Positions 5,723 through 6,820 of a DNA stretch of 6,820 bases are shown one piece after another; the stretch's first letter is position 1; every line of letters starts with the position of its first letter. Below the pieces are notes generated by a model. The model worked only from the letters and a program-made list of their open reading frames with translations. It searched no databases and was not told where the DNA came from. The stretch lies in contig CAYJOG010000158.1 in the NCBI GenBank assembly GCA_964371695.1, positions 1 through 6,820 of the forward strand. The letters are read 5' to 3'. Both the position numbers and the translations under genes were made by a program. This DNA is from CAYJOG01 sp964371695 [NCBI: uncultured bacterium]. Lineage in GTDB: Bacteria > CAYJOG01.

Positions 5723-6532
5723 TTACGGAAATTCTTTCTTTTCAAAAACCCAAAGCCCCCAGGCCAGAAAAACCGCCACAAACGTAAGGGCATAAACCGT
5801 GAGGTGGAAAAAGGGAATCACGGGCAGTGTGGCGGCCCCCTCCAGAATCACCTGATTCTTGAAGTTCAACCGGCCCAGTTGGGGCACAAAAATCTCCATG
5901 ACGCGGCCCATGAATTTGTAAAAACCCGCGTGGGCGTCGGGCTGCCCCAGGCGCTGGGCCATGGCCTGACGGGAGAAAAAGAAGTCCACCGCCGAATCGG
6001 CCAGCAGCGTGGTGATGTAAAAAATCACGCTCACCATCAGCCCCAGCACCGGAGACGACAGCTGCCCCGAGAGCGTGGCAAAGGCCAGCAGCACCAGCAG
6101 TCCCAGAAAAATGCCATAGGCGGCCACCAGCACCTGGCCATTAAACGGCACCCCCAGCAGCCGCCCCACCACCATCAGGGTAATGGCCCCAGCAAACACC
6201 ACAAAAGCCATCATGGCGGCCATGCCCACAAAACGCCCCAGCACATACACCATGCGACTCAGCGGGCGCGTGAGCAGAAACGCCGCCGAGGGGCTTTCCA
6301 TTTCACGCGACCAGTTCAGGTGAGCCATGTAAAGCGTGCAGAGCAGGGCAGTGAGGTTGATGTACACCAGCCCCAGGTCCAGTGTCACTGCGGCGTCGCG
6401 GCCAATGGTGAAGCTGGCCAGCACCCGCGCCACCAGACACCCCAGGGCCAAAAGCGGCAACACCGCCCAGGGCCAGCGCTCACGCCACAGGCTGAGCACC
6501 GTAAAGCGCAATATGCCCACAAATCCCGTCAT
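5723..6532 (-). CDS. ABC-2 type transporter permease
   Basis: A 269-residue integral membrane protein with about six hydrophobic segments (roughly 22-42, 51-70, 101-123, 133-155, 160-180 and 238-263). The E-x-E-S-P-S-A-A-F-L-L-T-R-P-L-S-R stretch (77-93) followed by YVLGRFVG is the typical cytoplasmic loop of ABC-2/NosY-like permeases, as is the charged FEKKEF tail. The long loop at about 183-236 is probably extracytoplasmic. With the ATPase encoded just upstream it should form an ABC exporter; the substrate cannot be read from the sequence. Its ATG overlaps the ATPase stop codon as ATGA (6529-6532), which indicates translational coupling, and an AAGGTGGTGG ribosome site lies just upstream, inside the ATPase gene. 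Only one permease gene is visible, so the transporter may work as a homodimer. Confidence 0.85.
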   Translation of the reverse strand: MTGFVGILRFTVLSLWRERWPWAVLPLLALGCLVARVLASFTIGRDAAVTLDLGLVYINLTALLCTLYMAHLNWSREMESPSAAFLLTRPLSRMVYVLGRFVGMAAMMAFVVFAGAITLMVVGRLLGVPFNGQVLVAAYGIFLGLLVLLAFATLSGQLSSPVLGLMVSVIFYITTLLADSAVDFFFSRQAMAQRLGQPDAHAGFYKFMGRVMEIFVPQLGRLNFKNQVILEGAATLPVIPFFHLTVYALTFVAVFLAWGLWVFEKKEFP

Positions 6533-6820
6533 TGGGCCACCACCTTCAGCAACAGTTCCTCCAGCGTGTCGCGAATGGGGCGCACTTCCAGCACCTCGTT
6601 CTGTTCCTGGTTGGCCTGAAGCCAGCCCAGGAGTTCCTCTCGCTGAAGGGATGTTTTTTCGATGGTGGTGGCGCCCTTCTGGCGATACACCACCTCCAGA
6701 CCTTCTTTGTAGGGGGCCAGTTCCGCCAGACTGCCCCGCTGACGAATCTCCCCCTCAGCCATCACAAAAACCTGGGGGCAGATTTCCTCCACGTCACTCA
6801 GCACGTGAGAGGAATAAAGC
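6529..6820 (-). CDS. ABC transporter ATP-binding protein (C-terminal part, cut by window edge)
   Basis: The last 97 or so codons of an ABC ATPase; the N-terminal part lies beyond base 6820. The reading frame stays open to the edge and gives YSSHVLSDVEEICPQVFVM, the conserved switch (H-loop) region, with the histidine codon at 6805-6807; GTG at 6802-6804 is thus an internal codon, not the start. A typical G-E-I-R-Q-R-G-S-L-A-E-L stretch follows, then a C-terminal extension of about 60 residues as found in exporter ATPases partnered with ABC-2 permeases. Walker A, signature and Walker B motifs are outside the window. The stop codon overlaps the permease start by 4 nt, so the two make one transport complex at the inner membrane. 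Confidence 0.88.
   Translation of the reverse strand, partial: LYSSHVLSDVEEICPQVFVMAEGEIRQRGSLAELAPYKEGLEVVYRQKGATTIEKTSLQREELLGWLQANQEQNEVLEVRPIRDTLEELLLKVVAQ

Noticed and set aside
5669-6619. A 316-codon open frame on the + strand opposite the permease
   Set aside because: The product is His/Gln-rich and low in complexity, whereas the - strand frame gives a clear multi-pass permease coupled to the ATPase by an ATGA overlap.

Overview
The window is GC-rich (about 60% by eye) bacterial DNA, densely coding, with two convergent gene blocks. A GltX enzyme, ABC-2 exporter genes, a PAS-rich soluble histidine kinase and a PEGA-domain protein suggest a Gram-negative bacterium of proteobacterial type. 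Magnetococcales or a similar deep-branching group is a guess, not something the sequence proves. No rRNA, tRNA, transposase, cas gene or true CRISPR array was seen.

Left part, + strand: bases 1-254 hold no convincing complete gene. They do hold a well-spaced candidate sigma-54 (-24/-12) promoter at 147-163 and several palindromes, one of them about 115 bp upstream of that promoter, where an enhancer-binding protein could sit. Downstream lie a single-domain response regulator (255-674) and, 19 nt later, a soluble histidine kinase with three PAS-type sensor domains (694-2565). Together they look like a two-component pair with no DNA-binding output of its own.

Right part, - strand, in transcription order from the right edge: an ABC transporter ATPase (cut by the window end), its ABC-2 type permease (ATGA stop/start overlap), glutamyl-tRNA synthetase GltX (6 nt after the permease), a small four-cysteine zinc-ribbon protein, and a membrane-anchored protein with a PP2C-like domain, one transmembrane segment and a PEGA domain. 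The spacing suggests one transcript, possibly with a break in the 76 nt after gltX. The last gene runs 40 nt into the 3' end of the histidine kinase gene from the opposite side.

The most unusual points are three. The PP2C-like domain has lost every recognisable metal-binding aspartate of motifs VADGMGG, GDSR, SDG and DN.T, so it reads as a pseudophosphatase. A 24-base direct repeat with one 2-base gap occurs at the 3' ends of two unrelated neighbouring genes, and its right half matches the end of the E. coli-type I-E CRISPR repeat. Third, the signalling pair sits behind a sigma-54-like promoter. GltX also has an altered KMSKS-loop region.
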